Counted from the first letter of the stretch, positions 30,509 through 43,244 are shown. The stretch is DNA of 64,000 nucleotides from Paraspadella gotoi (GCA_051294375.1 CM119265.1:7450629-7514628); one strand, 5' to 3'. The notes: generated from the sequence alone by a model not told the origin. Numbers and translations: made by a program.

Positions 30509-32680
30509 TCCTCGCCTTACCCATAATCCCAGACTTAATTAATTCGTCGTTTTTTTCCGTTGCAAAAAATTTTAAAATAAAGTGTAAAAAAAAAAACACA
30601 CAAAAAAACAACAAAATGAGACGCAAGGGGCTTGCTCAGCTTGACGTTTTGCAGTCTTCCGGCCGTTTAAATCCAAGAAAAAACAAGCTCTCGTTTTCTT
30701 CCTTCTTGCTTGCTCGTTCCAATTTGTCGTCTCTTCCTATGCTTGATTGTGCTCATTGGTCGTTGGTGACCGGCTGTTNNNNNNNNNNNNNNNNNNNNNN
30801 NNNNNNNNNNNNNNNNNNNNNNNNNNNNNNNNNNNNNNNNNNNNNNNNNNNNNNNNNNNNNNNNNNNNNNNNNNNNNNNNNNNNNNNNNNNNNNNNNNNN
30901 NNNNNNNNNNNNNNNNNNNNNNNNNNNNNNNNNNNNNNNNNNNNNNNNNNNNNNNNNNNNNNNNNNNNNATAAGTTTTGGGAAAGTTCCACGTCAGTTTC
31001 GAATAAGACGCCCGAGGTTTGAGAGGCTAGTTTCTTTTCTAAGGAAGAAGAAGAAGAAAAAAAATAGGCGGAAAACGATGATTCTTCTCATTTTCCTCAT
31101 TTTCGTCGTCGTCGTCGTCGTCGTCGTCGTCCTTCATATCTTTTATCGTTTCCGAGTTCAAAAGGGATTTGGGTCAAGCTGAGGCAGTTGAGGATCATAA
31201 GCAAGATTTGACGCCGCCAGTGAGGCGCGGCTTCCTGAGGGGGGGTTAATGTTCGGCTAAGTTCGTTGAGGACAAAAGCAGGCAGTGTTGATGAACTACA
31301 ATCCATGATGACCCAGTCAATACGAATCATTCCTCACGAAATTGAAAGGCCGTCATGATTGTAAATCGAATTTTGAAACCGCCTTCAAATTCATATATCG
31401 TTTTCGGGAATAGAACGCGAGACATATCGGTTTCCTAATTGAGGGGACGGAGCTTCGAGACGATTTCGTGACGCTCGTTCNNNNNNNNNNNNNNNNNNNN
31501 NNNNNNNNNNNNNNNNNNNNNNNNNNNNNNNNNNNNNNNNNNNNNNNNNNNNNNNNNNNNNNNNNNNNNNNNNNNNNNNNNNNNNNNNNNNNNNNNNNNN
31601 NNNNNNNNNNNNNNNNNNNNNNNNNNNNNNNNNNNNNNNNNNNNNNNNNNNNNNNNNNNNNNNNNNNNNNNNNNNNNNNNNNNNNNNNNNNNNNNNNNNN
31701 NNNNNNNNNNNNNNNNNNNNNNNNNNNNNNNNNNNNNNNNNNNNNNNNNNNNNNNNNNNNNNNNNNNNNNNNNNNNNNNNNNNNNNNNNNNNNNNNNNNN
31801 NNNNNNNNNNNNNNNNNNNNNNNNNCGACGACGACGACGAAGTAAGAGTTATGGTTTCAGAACGTAATGAAGCGAACGTCGGAAGCTTGTTCTCCGTCCA
31901 AATTTCTGAAGGGAGGAGTAGTNNNNNNNNNNNNNNNNNNNNNNNNNNNNNNNNNNNNNNNNNNNNNNNNNNNNNNNNNNNNNNNNNNNNNNNNNNNNNN
32001 NNNNNNNNNNNNNNNNNNNNNNNNNNNNNNNNNNNNNNNNNNNNNNNNNNNNNNNNNNNNNNNNNNNNNNNNNNNNNNNNNNNNNNNNNNNNNNNNNNNN
32101 NNNNNNNNNNNNNNNNNNNNNNNNNNNNNNNNNNNNNNNNNNNNNNNNNNNNNNNNNNNNNNNNNNNNNNGAGAGCGAGAGTAAAATAAAACAAAAGCGA
32201 AACTTCTTTTGTCTTTTGTTCTTTTTTTCCTCTTTTCTTCTGCGTCCGATTTTTTTTCAAATTCTTCCTTCTTTCTCAGCCTCTGCGTGTGCAGCGTGTG
32301 AAGATACGTGTACGTGCCCAAGTCTGCTCGTGTACGTCCGCGTGCGCGCGCGAGAACAGAGCGATGGCAGAAAAGAGTTTTGTTTTTTTCCCTCTCTGAG
32401 AATGGGTGTGCCTTGGTTGTCTTAGCAGCTGCTAAAACGCTTTTACTGTTTCACGAAGATCCTTTCGCTGATGAGGACGGGCTTCTTAACTCTCTTTCTC
32501 TCTTCTCGTCGTCTCTTCCATCTCTCTCTCGCTCTGCTCTCTATCTCATCTCTCTCTCCTTCTCGTCATCTCTCTCTCTCCTCCTCTCTCTCACTCTCTC
32601 GTCGCTCTCTCTCCTTCGCTCCTCTGCGCTGAGACGACCCACCACCAGAGATAATGATACCTTATAACTTAGCTAAAACA
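30509..32680. other. Spacer with three N gaps
   Basis: Gaps at 30779-30969, 31481-31825 and 31923-32170, (GTC)9 at 31104-31132, (CGA)n at 31826-31840, a CG/GT-rich patch near 32300-32350 and C/T-rich DNA to 32640. No gene supported. Confidence 0.55.
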
Positions 32681-33300
32681 TGGTGGCGCGCACCAAATTG
32701 CTTTTCGAGATTGGACCAAGTCACGGCTTTACCCGAGAGAGACGAAGCCGCCGCCTAAACCCCGAAGCGGGCATCGAGACTGGCGCCGACCGCAGTGCCG
32801 ATTCTGTGGCACGAAGACCGAGAGATCTTTGATTCGATCCCTTCGTGTGATGATTGTACTCAGTCGTGTGTTGCGGATAATTGAAGGATCTGATCTTTGA
32901 TGTGCTTCATTCGCAGACATGTGATCGATCATGGGTATGGCATGAGGCTATGGTCGCTGAGCGTATCAAGAGTGTCGTAGCGCGGACGTAAATGGGCTAT
33001 CATAATAGCACGTTGTAAGACGTGAGTGACGTGCTGCGTCGTTGGCTGAAATCGAGCCTTGTCGGGTTCAATCATGTGAGGGATCATTACTCCGTCGAAG
33101 AGGTTATTATTTCTGGTGCAAACATCATTCATGGCATATCAATCTGGATTGCCGAGGCCAAGCATGGCTCGTCATATGAGATGAAAACGAAATATGCTTA
33201 TTATAAAACTATTACTGGATATTTTGGTTATAAAGATCTAAAGTCGTTCGGTACTCGAATACTTCTTTCGATCAATTTCCGCTAATTTGTGTCGGTTTGG
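32681..33300. other. Complex unique sequence, possible old transposon or exon remnants
   Basis: Unlike its neighbours this segment is not simple repeat. Short frames on both strands look protein-like (plus: RRPQCRFCGTKTERSL; minus: THVLQRAIMIAHLRPRYD), but stops interrupt each within 70 codons. No family recognised. Confidence 0.3.
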
Positions 33301-33519
33301 AGGGATGTGAGCGAGAAAAGTAAGCACAATTTGTTAGCAAACAAACGATGATATTGTTATTTGGAACATGTTTTGATTGAATTTTCAGTATCACATATGC
33401 CGTCGAGGATTAGTGTTAAATTACAATTAATAATACCTTTCCAAAATAGTCACAGCCTGTACCATTGAACCGAATTCATATTTTATAATCCGATAACGAT
33501 CGAATGATATTTTGTTTTG

Positions 33520-34760
33520 TTATATCTAGTCGTTCCTTTTCCTCTTTTTTCAAGCTCAACCGCTTTTTTTTATTACTCTGTCTCTCTTCTCTTCTTATCT
33601 CTTTCTCTCTCTCTCTTCTGTTCCTCGTCTCTCTCCCTCTACTTCTCCTCTCTTCTCTTCTCTCGGTCTAGTCTCTCTCTCTGTGTCGTCTCTCTCTCTT
33701 CTCTCTCTCTCTGTGGTCCCGTCCTCTCTCTCTCTTCTTCTCTCTCGTCTCTCTCATCGTGGCGTTTGAAAACAATTTCACGTTTTTGTATGGTTTTGTT
33801 TTTTTCTGATGCCTTTTTTCTCGGGGCAATTCTCTTTTTGGTTCTTCCCGGGTTGCTTCTTCTTCGGATTTTCTCCCTCCTTCCCACCATTTTCTTCGAG
33901 TTTATTCTTCATTCTCTCTCTCATTCTCCTCTCTCCTCGTCTCTCTTCTCTTCTCGTCTCTCTCTCTCCTCTCATCTCTTCTTTTCTCTCTCCTCTTCTC
34001 TCTCTCCTCTCCTCTCCCCTCTTTCTTTCTTCTGCTCCATTTTTTTTTGGAAACCTACCATTCACATTCCTTTGGCCCGTAAGAAATATGTTTTTTTTTC
34101 TTCTCTACGCTCTCTCTTTTTGTCTCGCTCGTCTCTCTTCGTCTCCCTCCTCGCCTCCTCCCCCTTTCGCTCCTTTCTGGTCTTGTAGTATTCTCAGTTG
34201 GGTCTCGCTATTATCCATGATTGCTGTCGCTATGGATCCAGTTCAGACCATGCGTTCCTGACTTCCTCCGGTCGTCGGGGCGTGTAGGTGCTGTCGTTGT
34301 GCGCCGGTCTACTCCTCCTTCGTGCTCTCGGAGTTCTTCTCCTCCCGCCTCTCTCTCTCTCTTCTCTTTTCTTCCTTTTGTATCTCCCATTTTTTTTTGG
34401 TAACTCATCTTTCAAACTTTTGCCCTAAAATGTATGTTTTTTTTTTCCTTCGCTTACATCTCTTTTCTCTCCCTCCTCCTCTCTCTTCTCGTCTCTCTCT
34501 CTCTCCTCACGCTCCGTCATCTCTCGTCTCTCTTCTCCTCCGCGTCCTGCAGGGCTAGGTCGATGGAGGTCGTCTCCGCTCTGCTCGTGTCTTCGTTACG
34601 CTTGGGTCCCTCTCTGCCTCTCGTCCTGTCCTCCAGCTCGCGTCTCCCTCCTCTCGCGTATGCTCACCCTTTCCCTTCTCCTCTCCGTTGATTGCCTCTC
34701 TCGTCCGCGCTTCTGCCCGATCCGGTGCCTCTCTTCCTCGTCTCACATATTTCGGATTCA
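33520..34760. repeat. Pyrimidine-rich block with a diverged duplication
   Basis: C/T-rich for 1.2 kb. A mixed-sequence segment at 34037-34130 (starting ccatttttttttgg, then a T-run and ctctac) recurs diverged at 34387-34480, 350 bp on. This points to an old tandem duplication of a roughly 350-bp unit. Ser/Leu frames are compositional. Confidence 0.6.
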
Positions 34761-34882
34761 TCGGCTACATCGTGTCTTGGGGTTCTGAGCATCAACAGTT
34801 ACCACGTCTAGTGAGCATCATGTGAGAGATATGCGGGTCAGGATGAGAGATGAGAGGAGGGTAGACGCTGAGAGTGAGAGTA

Positions 34883-34883
<1 letters not shown>

Positions 34884-34930
<47 letters not shown>
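34884..34930. repeat. (GA)n microsatellite
   Basis: Near-perfect (GA)n of about 46 bases. Confidence 0.93.
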
Positions 34931-34931
<1 letters not shown>

Positions 34932-35199
34932 CAAGAGAGAGAAGAAGAGGAGGAGAGAGAGTGAATGCGGCTATGCGCGACGGGTATATCACGCATGAAA
35001 CATAATAGATGTGATTGGAACGAAGATCGAATACTCGAAAATCTCGATCACCGGAAAAAAAAACAATGAGCATGCGTTCGGGATTGTAAGGGCTGAGGAT
35101 CTCGGATGAGATAAAGGATCAAACGTAGACTAGAACGGATCTTTTACTGGCGATTTGATTTATTATTAAAATATGTTTTTGTTATCTCGGGAAGCGAGG

Positions 35200-35607
35200 C
35201 TTGTTTGGGAATTGAGAGAGTGAGAGAGAGAAGAGAGAGAGAGAGGATAGGAGGAGAGAGAAAGAGAGAGAGGAGGAGGAGAGAGAGAGAGAGAGAGAAA
35301 TGCCTCTCTTTCAGAAATATAAATCCGTTGGAAACGCATGGAAGTAAAAAGGAGATGATAACCGGAAGGCGTTGTACGAGCGTCTAAAGGGAAAAAACCG
35401 AGAAAAAATTGATGACGACAAAAAAAGATGTCACGTCAGAGGGCCATAGCGAGACTTGATTCTCTTCTTACGGCAGCAATATCATACATTTAATTACAAA
35501 CTAGTATTTTCGGAATCGAACTCTCACCTAAAGAAAAGAACTTGCGCGATGTTTACGTGCGAAGTCATGCAGAGCAACAAAAGGCAGGGAAGAAAGAGAG
35601 GAGAGAG

Positions 35608-35655
<48 letters not shown>

Positions 35656-35732
35656 GAGAGAGGTTTTGAAGTTCCCAGTCGGCTTTGGGCATAACGAATT
35701 TCCGGTGGGTGTGAAAGAAGATAACAGGAAAT

Positions 35733-35811
<79 letters not shown>

Positions 35812-35825
35812 CGAGAGAGAGGCAG
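35200..35825. repeat. Clustered (GA)n microsatellites
   Basis: Three (GA)n tracts (35215-35300, 35598-35662, 35731-35822) within GA-rich DNA. Between them is AT-rich unique sequence. Confidence 0.85.
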
Positions 35826-35829
35826 GACA

Positions 35830-36839
35830 AAAAAGTTGTAACCTGGTTGCACACAAATGCAATATCTCCGAGAAGGGAGCGACTTCTCGACGTCGAGAAG
35901 CGAAACAACAAAGAAACAAAAGAATTGAGGGAGGAAGGTAGGTGGGAAAAAGGTGGGAGGGAGGAAGGGGGCTAGGATGGGAAGGGAAAGGTAGCATGGG
36001 TGACGAGTGAGGTGGCAGGATACGAGAAGGAAGGCGTAAAAGGTGTAAAGGAGAGGGAAGCAGGATGAGAAGTGAGAAAAAAAGGAGTGAAGATGGAAAT
36101 TTGAACAAGACATGAGTGAGGACACATGAAAAGGAAAAGAATGGAGGTCAGCATTTGAAGGAAATGAATTAACGAGTACGGAGGAGAAGGCGAAGATGGG
36201 ATGGAAGAAAAAAGGGACGGAAGGACGGAGAAAAGACATTCGCACCATGGAGGAAACGAAAAGAGAACAGAATGATAGTGATTGATTGAGAATAGGAGAA
36301 GGAAAATCTAGTCAGGATTGAGGACAGGGAGGGAGGAAGACAGAGCAAGGAGGCAAGTAGAGATGAAGATGGGGAGGAAAGCTGAAACGAAAAAAGATAA
36401 AAACGTCTGGAGATTCCAAAGATCAAAGGTTGCTTGAAGGTGAGGAAGCGAGTCTAGGAGATAGGCTTTGTAGAATAATACCAAGGAAAGCATGGACACA
36501 CAACCGACGCTAAAAGACAAAGAAACAGAGATCGCGCTGCGTGAGACCACGGGTCGTCTGCGGCGGACCCACCCACAGGTCTGGCCCCCCGCCGAGACCG
36601 CACGCACACGCCCCGACCGCCACGGCACCAGAGCACCACGCCCGCCCACAGCCGAGAGGAGACGAGAGAGAGAGAGAGAGAGAAGAAGACACGAGATGGA
36701 GAGAGAGAGAGAACCGACCCACGCGCCCATTCCCACACTACCACACCCGCATTACTAGGAAAATAAGAGGTCGACGGAGTCGAACTGCGAATCACGGAGA
36801 ATCGTCTCCGTCGTCGACAGATGATTAGTGAACCGATTT
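35830..36839. other. Purine-rich spacer with one GC-rich patch
   Basis: G/A-rich DNA without a gene. At 36540-36760 a GC-rich patch (Pro/Arg/His-rich on plus, Gly/Ala-rich on minus) ends in (GA)n. Coding status cannot be judged. Confidence 0.45.
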
Positions 36840-37105
36840 GAGGCTGGGAGGGGGGCAAGATGGGATGAGCGAGGGGGGTAATCAGGGGGCAAGAGGGGGC
36901 AAGAGGGAAACAGGGAGTAGAGAGGGGAGTAGAGGGGTGTGGAGGGGGGTAATAGGGGGCAGATAGGGAAACTGGGTGTTAGCAAGGGCGGGGTCTAGAG
37001 GGGTGTGGTCGGGGGTAATAGGGGGCAATACTAGGTGGTATAAACAGGCGATAGGGGGGGGGGAATAGCAGGGGTGGGACGGGGGAATTAGAGGGGTCGA
37101 AGCGA
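36840..37105 (+). repeat. G-run block with quadruplex potential
   Basis: About 265 bases crowded with runs of four to nine G on the plus strand, in loosely repeated units such as gggggtaatagggggca and gtagaggggtgtgg. Many groups of four G-runs lie within 30 bases. C-runs are nearly absent from this strand. Confidence 0.8.
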
Positions 37106-38400
37106 AAAAAAGGGGCTGAGGGAGGGGAATTCTTCATGTTTTTTACATTCTTCTCGAGACTTTCTATAAATTGATATTTTATGTTCGTTTATATTTGATA
37201 TAAAATTGATATATCAAATGGGTCTTTTAATCTTAAATAGCCACAGTAATCAGTAACATTAATCATTAATATTATTCAGCTTGTTTGTCCATCTGGTCTA
37301 CTTAACACAGACCCGAACTGATGACGAAACCGTAACCAATCGTGAGATGGTTAATGGTGAATCGGCGAATGGTGAATCGGCGAACCCCACATGGGTGAAC
37401 GCGGANNNNNNNNNNNNNNNNNNNNNNNNNNNNNNNNNNNNNNNNNNNNNNNNNNNNNNNNNNNNNNNNNNNNNNNNNNNNNNNNNNNNNNNNNNNNNNN
37501 NNNNNNNNNNNNNNNNNNNNNNNNNNNNNNNNNNNNNNNNNNNNNNNNNNNNNNNNNNNNNNNNNNNNNNNNNNNNNNNNNNNNNNNNNNNNNNNNNNNN
37601 NNNNNNNNNNNNNNNNNNNNNNNNNNNNNNNNNNNNNNNNNNNNNNNNNNNNNNNNNNNNNNNNNNNNNNNNNNNNNNNNNNNNNNNNNNNNNNNNNNNN
37701 NNNNNNNNNNNNNNNNNNNNNNNNNNNNNNNNNNNNNNNNNNNNNNNNNNNNNNNNNNNNNNNNNNNNNNNNNNNNNNNNNNNNNNNNNNNNNNNNNNNN
37801 NNNNNNNNNNNNNNNNNNNNNNNNNNNNNNNNNNNNNNNNNNNNNNNNNNNNNNNNNNNNNNNNNNNNNNNNNNNNNNNNNNNNNNNNNNNNNNNNNNNN
37901 NNNNNNNNNNNNNNNNNNNNNNNNNNNNNNNNNNNNNNNNNNNNNNNNNNNNNNNNNNNNNNNNNNNNNNNNNNNNNNNNNNNNNNNNNNNNNNNNNNNN
38001 NNNNNNNNNNNNNNNNNNNNNNNNNNNNNNNNNNNNNNNNNNNNNNNNNNNNNNNNNNNNNNNNNNNNNNNNNNNNNNNNNNTTTTTTTTTTCTTCTCCT
38101 TTTTCCTGTCATTTTCTTTCTTTATCGGTTTCCTTCCTTCGACTTCGCCATCTTTTTAGCTTTGGGAGATTTTCCTCCCGTTTTTCTCGCCNNNNNNNNN
38201 NNNNNNNNNNNNNNNNNNNNNNNNNNNNNNNNNNNNNNNNNNNNNNNNNNNNNNNNNNNNNNNNNNNNNNNNNNNNNNNNNNNNNNNNNNNNNNNNNNNN
38301 NNNNNNNNTTTTTTTTTTTTTTTTTTTACCTTTTTTTATTTTCTGTGCGAAAATGACAGAATATAAATAATTTTCATGGTTGGCGTTGAGTGATCGCATC
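37106..38400. other. Spacer with gaps
   Basis: AT-rich DNA, a short duplicated segment (ggtgaatcggcgaa twice at 37358-37386), gaps 37406-38082 and 38192-38308, both edged by T-runs. Confidence 0.6.
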
Positions 38401-38505
38401 TTGAGTGATCGCATCTTTAGGGTTTGAACGATCGCATGATCGATTGCATATATATTTATCACTCATTTCCCAGGCTACATGAACTTATTGAGTGGTCGCA
38501 TGCCG
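38386..38505. repeat. Short degenerate repeat of gatcgcat
   Basis: Two tandem copies of gagtgatcgcatctt followed by related gatcgcat pieces and gtggtcgcatg; five copies of the core in about 110 bases. Confidence 0.6.
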
Positions 38506-39649
38506 AGAGTTTACATTCCGGATGCAATTTCGCAACTTGAGAAAAAGAGTGAGAGAGAGACAGAGTTAGTATTCCACGGAAGTAAACCGAAGAAAAGATT
38601 TTTTTTTTCGGGGTGTGCGGTTCTGGCAAAAACATGGCGAGATTTTTTTCCATTATTTTCCTCTCTCTCTCTCTCTCCCCTTTTATTTTATTTTTTTTCC
38701 CTTTCTTCCTTTTTCTCTCTTTTTCTATTTTTTTTTCTCTCTCTTTCTAGTTTCAACCTCCACCCTCTTTTCTCTCTCCTTCTCTTTTCATTTTATCTTT
38801 TCTTCTCTCCTTTTCTTTTCCTTTCTTCCCCTTCGCTTCCGCATTCACCGCTGGTTCCCCCAAGAAAAAAAAAATCCGGAAAAGAAAGGAAATAAAAGGA
38901 GAAGAAAGGAAAAGAAAGGAAATAAAGAAAACGGTGGGAGAAAAAAAAGGGGGAAAAATGCNNNNNNNNNNNNNNNNNNNNNNNNNNNNNNNNNNNNNNN
39001 NNNNNNNNNNNNNNNNNNNNNNNNNNNNNNNNNNNNNNNNNNNNNNNNNNNNNNNNNNNNNNNNNNNNNNNNNNNNNNNNNNNNNNNNNNNNNNNNNNNN
39101 NNNNNNNNNNNNNNNNNNNNNNNNNNNNNNNNNNNNNNNNNNNNNNNNNNNNNNNNNNNNNNNNNNNNNNNNNNNNNNNNNNNNNNNNNNNNNNNNNNNN
39201 NNNNNNNNNNNGGAGAAAAGGTCTTTTGCGTTTCTTCGACTCAGATTATGAGTTCTCATCTTATTTTTGAGCGCAACTCGTTATGGAATTTGGGAGAGAA
39301 TGATGCCGTTCAATACAACCGATAGTCTTTGCGTGGGAATTCAATTTAAAATTTTTATGGGCAGTCGTTGGTTTCGCTAATAATTTTGGAATATTTTTTT
39401 TTTTCTAAAATGCTGGAGTCATGATATTATTTATTTAAATAATTGGATAATTTATATCTTGGTTGTACATATTTTATATCTGTCAGCTCCTCTTTTAGAT
39501 TGCAAGTGCGGAGTACAATATACTAATTACTATTCTTCCATCATACTTAAGGAGGAGTTATGCCTCTATAGAACTGAAACATTTCTTTAAAACATTATAC
39601 TGTAGTCGAGCATTGCCTAAGTTCACCCCGCCTATAAGCACGACACCTT

Positions 39650-39870
39650 CACTTGTGACCCGGTCGCTCATTGAGTAAAGAAATCATCTCATGACCACTA
39701 GGTACCGGGTTCAATCCCAACCAGCTTGCAGGATTCGGCCGTAAGCCCGCCTTTTGGGGCGGTGGCAATCCTCCTTTCAAAGCCTGGTTCACAAAGCCGC
39801 CAGGACCCGTTCGCATGGCTTACAATAAAGGGGGTTATAGAAGTTACGGATAGTCATTTTTCAGGCCCAC
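39650..39870 (+). mobile_element. tRNA-derived SINE, probable
   Basis: A tRNA-like head: A-box-like tcgctcattgagta (39663-39676) and B box gggttcaatccc (39708-39719), about 60 bases as in a tRNA arm layout. A roughly 150-base body follows, ending tagaagttacggatagtc...ccacttagcgcctatccaca. The 3' part is repeated in the next element. Pol III-transcribed SINEs have this structure. No poly(A) end is evident. Confidence 0.55.
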
Positions 39871-40140
39871 TTAGCGCCTATCCACACTGGTGAGCCCATC
39901 CTGTCGAGCGTATTTCCAACCTTCTGATTTCCTCAGGACCCATGGGACGTGCTGAAGATTGCTCCCCTCCCTCANNNNNNNNNNNNNNNNNNNNNNNNNN
40001 NNNNNNNNNNNNNNNNNNNNNNNNNNNNNNNNNNNNNNNNNNNNNNNNNNNNNNNNNNNNNNNNNNNNNNNNNNNNNNNNNNNNNNNNNNNNNNNNNNNN
40101 NNNNNNNNNNNNNNNNNNNNNNNNNNNNNNNNNNNNNNNN

Positions 40141-40290
40141 CTGAAAGCAGTGCAGGGTGGGTTACAATCTGGGGGGCATGGCTGTTGAGGGGCGTAGAAG
40201 TTACGAATAGTAGTCTTCAGCCCACTTCGCGCCTTATCCACAATACCGCTACATTGATAGGGAAGCCAGGTACTCTGGAAGTGATTTAAC
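40141..40290 (+). mobile_element. Second copy of the SINE 3' part
   Basis: Shares gtagaagttacgaatagt...cagcccacttcgcgcc.ttatccaca with the element at 39.8 kb, with scattered differences. Its 5' part is lost in the gap 39975-40140. Same orientation as the first copy. Confidence 0.55.
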
Positions 40291-40680
40291 TGGACTGTGA
40301 ATCTTGATTGAAATCTTGCAGGGCTCGGCTATGTTATTATCTTCTTGATGGAAGGGGGCCCAAATCCACCCTAGCCTTTCCAAAATCGGGGGCAAGATAA
40401 CCTATTTATTGAATAAATGCATAATTTATAATTGGTTGTACAATTTCACTGAATTAACATTTTACAATTTCGTTATTAAATGATCAAACGCAATCAGTGA
40501 AATTTCAAATCTAATCCGTGAAAAATTCAGACCATCCAAAAAAAAAAAAACATTTCCGCCGTCGAAGAATCGAATTGAATTTTCTCTCTCTCATTTTCCC
40601 AGTTTATTTTTTTTTCTCTCACGAATCGAAAGTCAATTAGTTTTTTCTCTCCTACGCACAAATTTGTTTCCTCGCTCCGA

Positions 40681-40875
40681 TTAAAGGGCGCCGACAATTC
40701 TTGCCTGATTTTTTTCCGCCACCAGCCGCTTTCGACGAGGCGTCGCTTCCGCCCCAGCGTCCGCTACAGCCGCAGCGTCCGCTACAGCCGCAGCGTCCGA
40801 TTTCGCCGCAGCAACCGCAGCAGCATTCGCCACCCACAGTTTAGACAGCGGCGTGAATTTTTCTTCACATCCCAT
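40681..40875 (-). CDS. Small Ala-rich reading frame
   Basis: 65 codons with TAA. From ATG: MGCEEKFTPLSKLWVANAA, an Ala-rich centre built from an 18-bp repeat (AAVADA units, near 40755-40800), then EATPRRKRLVAEKNQARIVG. GC-rich composition matches real exons elsewhere in the window. An upstream minus frame (GGFKNALRPKTKKLLWDVKK) abuts it out of frame near an A-run, so an indel may hide a longer protein. Function unknown. Confidence 0.35.
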   Translation of the reverse strand: MGCEEKFTPLSKLWVANAAAVAAAKSDAAAVADAAAVADAGAEATPRRKRLVAEKNQARIVGAL

Positions 40876-40899
40876 AATAATTTTTTTGTTTTTGGCCGC

Positions 40900-41884
40900 A
40901 GCGCATTTTTAAAACCACCATCCCGACCATAAAAAAAAAACTTCCGCCTTCTCGCCACCCGATCCACTCACTTTCTACCACCACCGTTTCCACCTTCTCA
41001 GGATTACCACCCTCTTCCGTCCGACGACGACGCGTCGACGGTCAACGACTCACAACCGACGACGTAAATTAACTACTAGAGNNNNNNNNNNNNNNNNNNN
41101 NNNNNNNNNNNNNNNNNNNNNNNNNNNNNNNNNNNNNNNNNNNNNNNNNNNNNNNNNNNNNNNNNNNNNNNNNNNNNNNNNNNNNNNNNNNNNNNNNNNN
41201 NNNNNNNNNNNNNNNNNNNNNNNNNNNNNNNNNNNNNNNNNNNNNNNNNNNNNNNNNNNNNNNNNNNNNNNNNNNNNNNNNNNNNNNNNNNNNNNNNNNN
41301 NNNNNNNNNNNNNNNNNNNNNNNNNNNNNNNNNNNNNNNNNNGAGAGAGAGAGAGAGAGAGAGAGAGAGTCTTTTTTGGATTCTTTCCATTCACTCTATT
41401 TGTTGCCGATTTTCTTCCTTTACGTTTTGTTTCGGGTTCCTCGATATCGCCGGAGGGGAAAAAGGGGAAAATTAGGGGAGGAAAGGAAAGGGAAGGAATA
41501 AAGGAAAAAAAGAAAGGAAAAAAGGAGGGCAATACATGGAAATTAAAAAAAAACAACGACAACAAAGAAGGTGAAAGTCAAGAGAATAAAAAAGGTACAA
41601 AACCTAAAATATAAACTTAAAACGGGTAAGAAAACTAAACAAAGTCAAATAGCAAAAAGAAAACAAAACAAAAAACAAAAGGGAATTCTAGAAACAAAAG
41701 AAAAGGAGAATAAAATACAGAAAAAAAAGTGAAAACCAAAGAGAAAAGAAGAAATAAAAAGGGAAAGAAATCGATAATAGTCATACGCGATCTTTTCTCT
41801 TTTCTCTTTGTGTCTCTTGTTTCTTCTTCGCATCTTCGCTTCTCTCGAAAGAGAAGAGGAGCAGATGTTTGGAACCGGGGTCGA

Positions 41885-41915
<31 letters not shown>

Positions 41916-42951
41916 CGCTCCATCTCAATGTTTTTTCCGCCCCATCGGCGTTTCATGAACGGTGAGCTGTTTCGCCAGTTTTCCGTTTCTGCTCGAGAAT
42001 CAATAAAATCAACAAAAACGTTTTTTTTTTGTTTTTTTTTTTGGCGTTCGTTGGTTCGTTCTTCGTTTCGTTCCCTAGTCCGTTCATTGGTTAGTTTCTT
42101 CTTTCGTTGGTTAGTTGATTCGCTCGTTCGTTCTTCGACACTGATCTTTGTCACCGGTTGTAGATTACTGCAGATGGTTGCAAGCAAATGTCACTCTTGA
42201 CCGTTGACAGCATTTTCTTGAGTTGGTGTCGTCTTATGTAGTTAAATTGGTGTTGGTCGCCTGAGGTCATTTCGGGGTATTCGTTATTTATTCTGGAATA
42301 TCTACGATTAGTNNNNNNNNNNNNNNNNNNNNNNNNNNNNNNNNNNNNNNNNNNNNNNNNNNNNNNNNNNNNNNNNNNNNNNNNNNNNNNNNNNNNNNNN
42401 NNNNNNNNNNNNNNNNNNNNNNNNNNNNNNNNNNNNNNNNNNNNNNNNNNNNNNNNNNNNNNNNNNNNNNNNNNNNNNNNNNNNNNNNNNNNNNNNNNNN
42501 NNNNNNNNNNNNNNNNNNNNNNNNNNNNNNNNNNNNNNNNNNNNNNNNNNNNNNNNNNNNNNNNNNNNNNNNNNNNNNNNNNNNNNNNNNNNNNNNNNNN
42601 NNNNNNNNNNNNNNNNNNNNNNNNNNNNNNNNNNNNNNNNNNNNNNNNNNNNNNNNNNNNNNNNNNNNNNNNNNNNNNNNNNNNNNNNNNNNNNNNNNNN
42701 NNNNNNNNNNNNNNNNNNNNNNNNNNNNNNNNNNNNNNNNNNNNNNNNNNNNNNNNNNNNNNNNNNNNNNNNNNNNNNNNNNNNNNNNNNNNNNNNNNNN
42801 NNNNNNNNNNNNNNNNNNNNNNNNNNNNNNNNNNNNNNNNNNNNNNNNNNNNNNNNNNNNNNNNNNNNNNNNNNNNNNNNNNNNNNNNNNNNNNNNNNNN
42901 NNNNNNNNNNNNNNNNNNNNNNNNNNNNNNNNNNNNNNNNNNNNNNNNNNN

Positions 42952-42983
<32 letters not shown>

Positions 42984-43230
42984 TCCCGCCCTCGTCGGCA
43001 CCGTCGTCGCCTTCGTCGTCGTTTTCCTCCCTTCAAGTGTCTTTTGTTTTTCAGTCAAAAAGATCAAACTCTCCACTAAATCATTTTTCCTTCTCTTTCT
43101 CAAGACGGCGCTACGCGAGGCGAATTAACCAACGAACAGTTGAACAATCCCTTTGCATTTCGACTCTTTTTTACTTTTTTACTTTTTTACTTTTTTTTTT
43201 CTCGCGCCACTAAGCTCACTATATTTTTTT
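40900..43230. other. Spacer with two gaps and triplet arrays
   Basis: Gaps at 41092-41342 (edge (GA)n) and 42313-42951 (edge (GTC)10), purine-rich DNA at 41450-41770, (CT)n at 41886-41920, and gttcgttg/gttagtt-type short repeats at 42050-42140. No gene supported. Confidence 0.55.
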
Positions 43231-43244
43231 TTATTTCCCTAACG

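Noticed and set aside
32681-33300. Short protein-like frames considered as a retrotransposon polyprotein
   Set aside because: No conserved reverse transcriptase, integrase or protease motif, and each frame is interrupted within about 70 codons.
39650-39730. Considered as a functional tRNA gene
   Set aside because: Acceptor stems do not pair and the repeat body continues past the T-arm; better explained as a SINE head.
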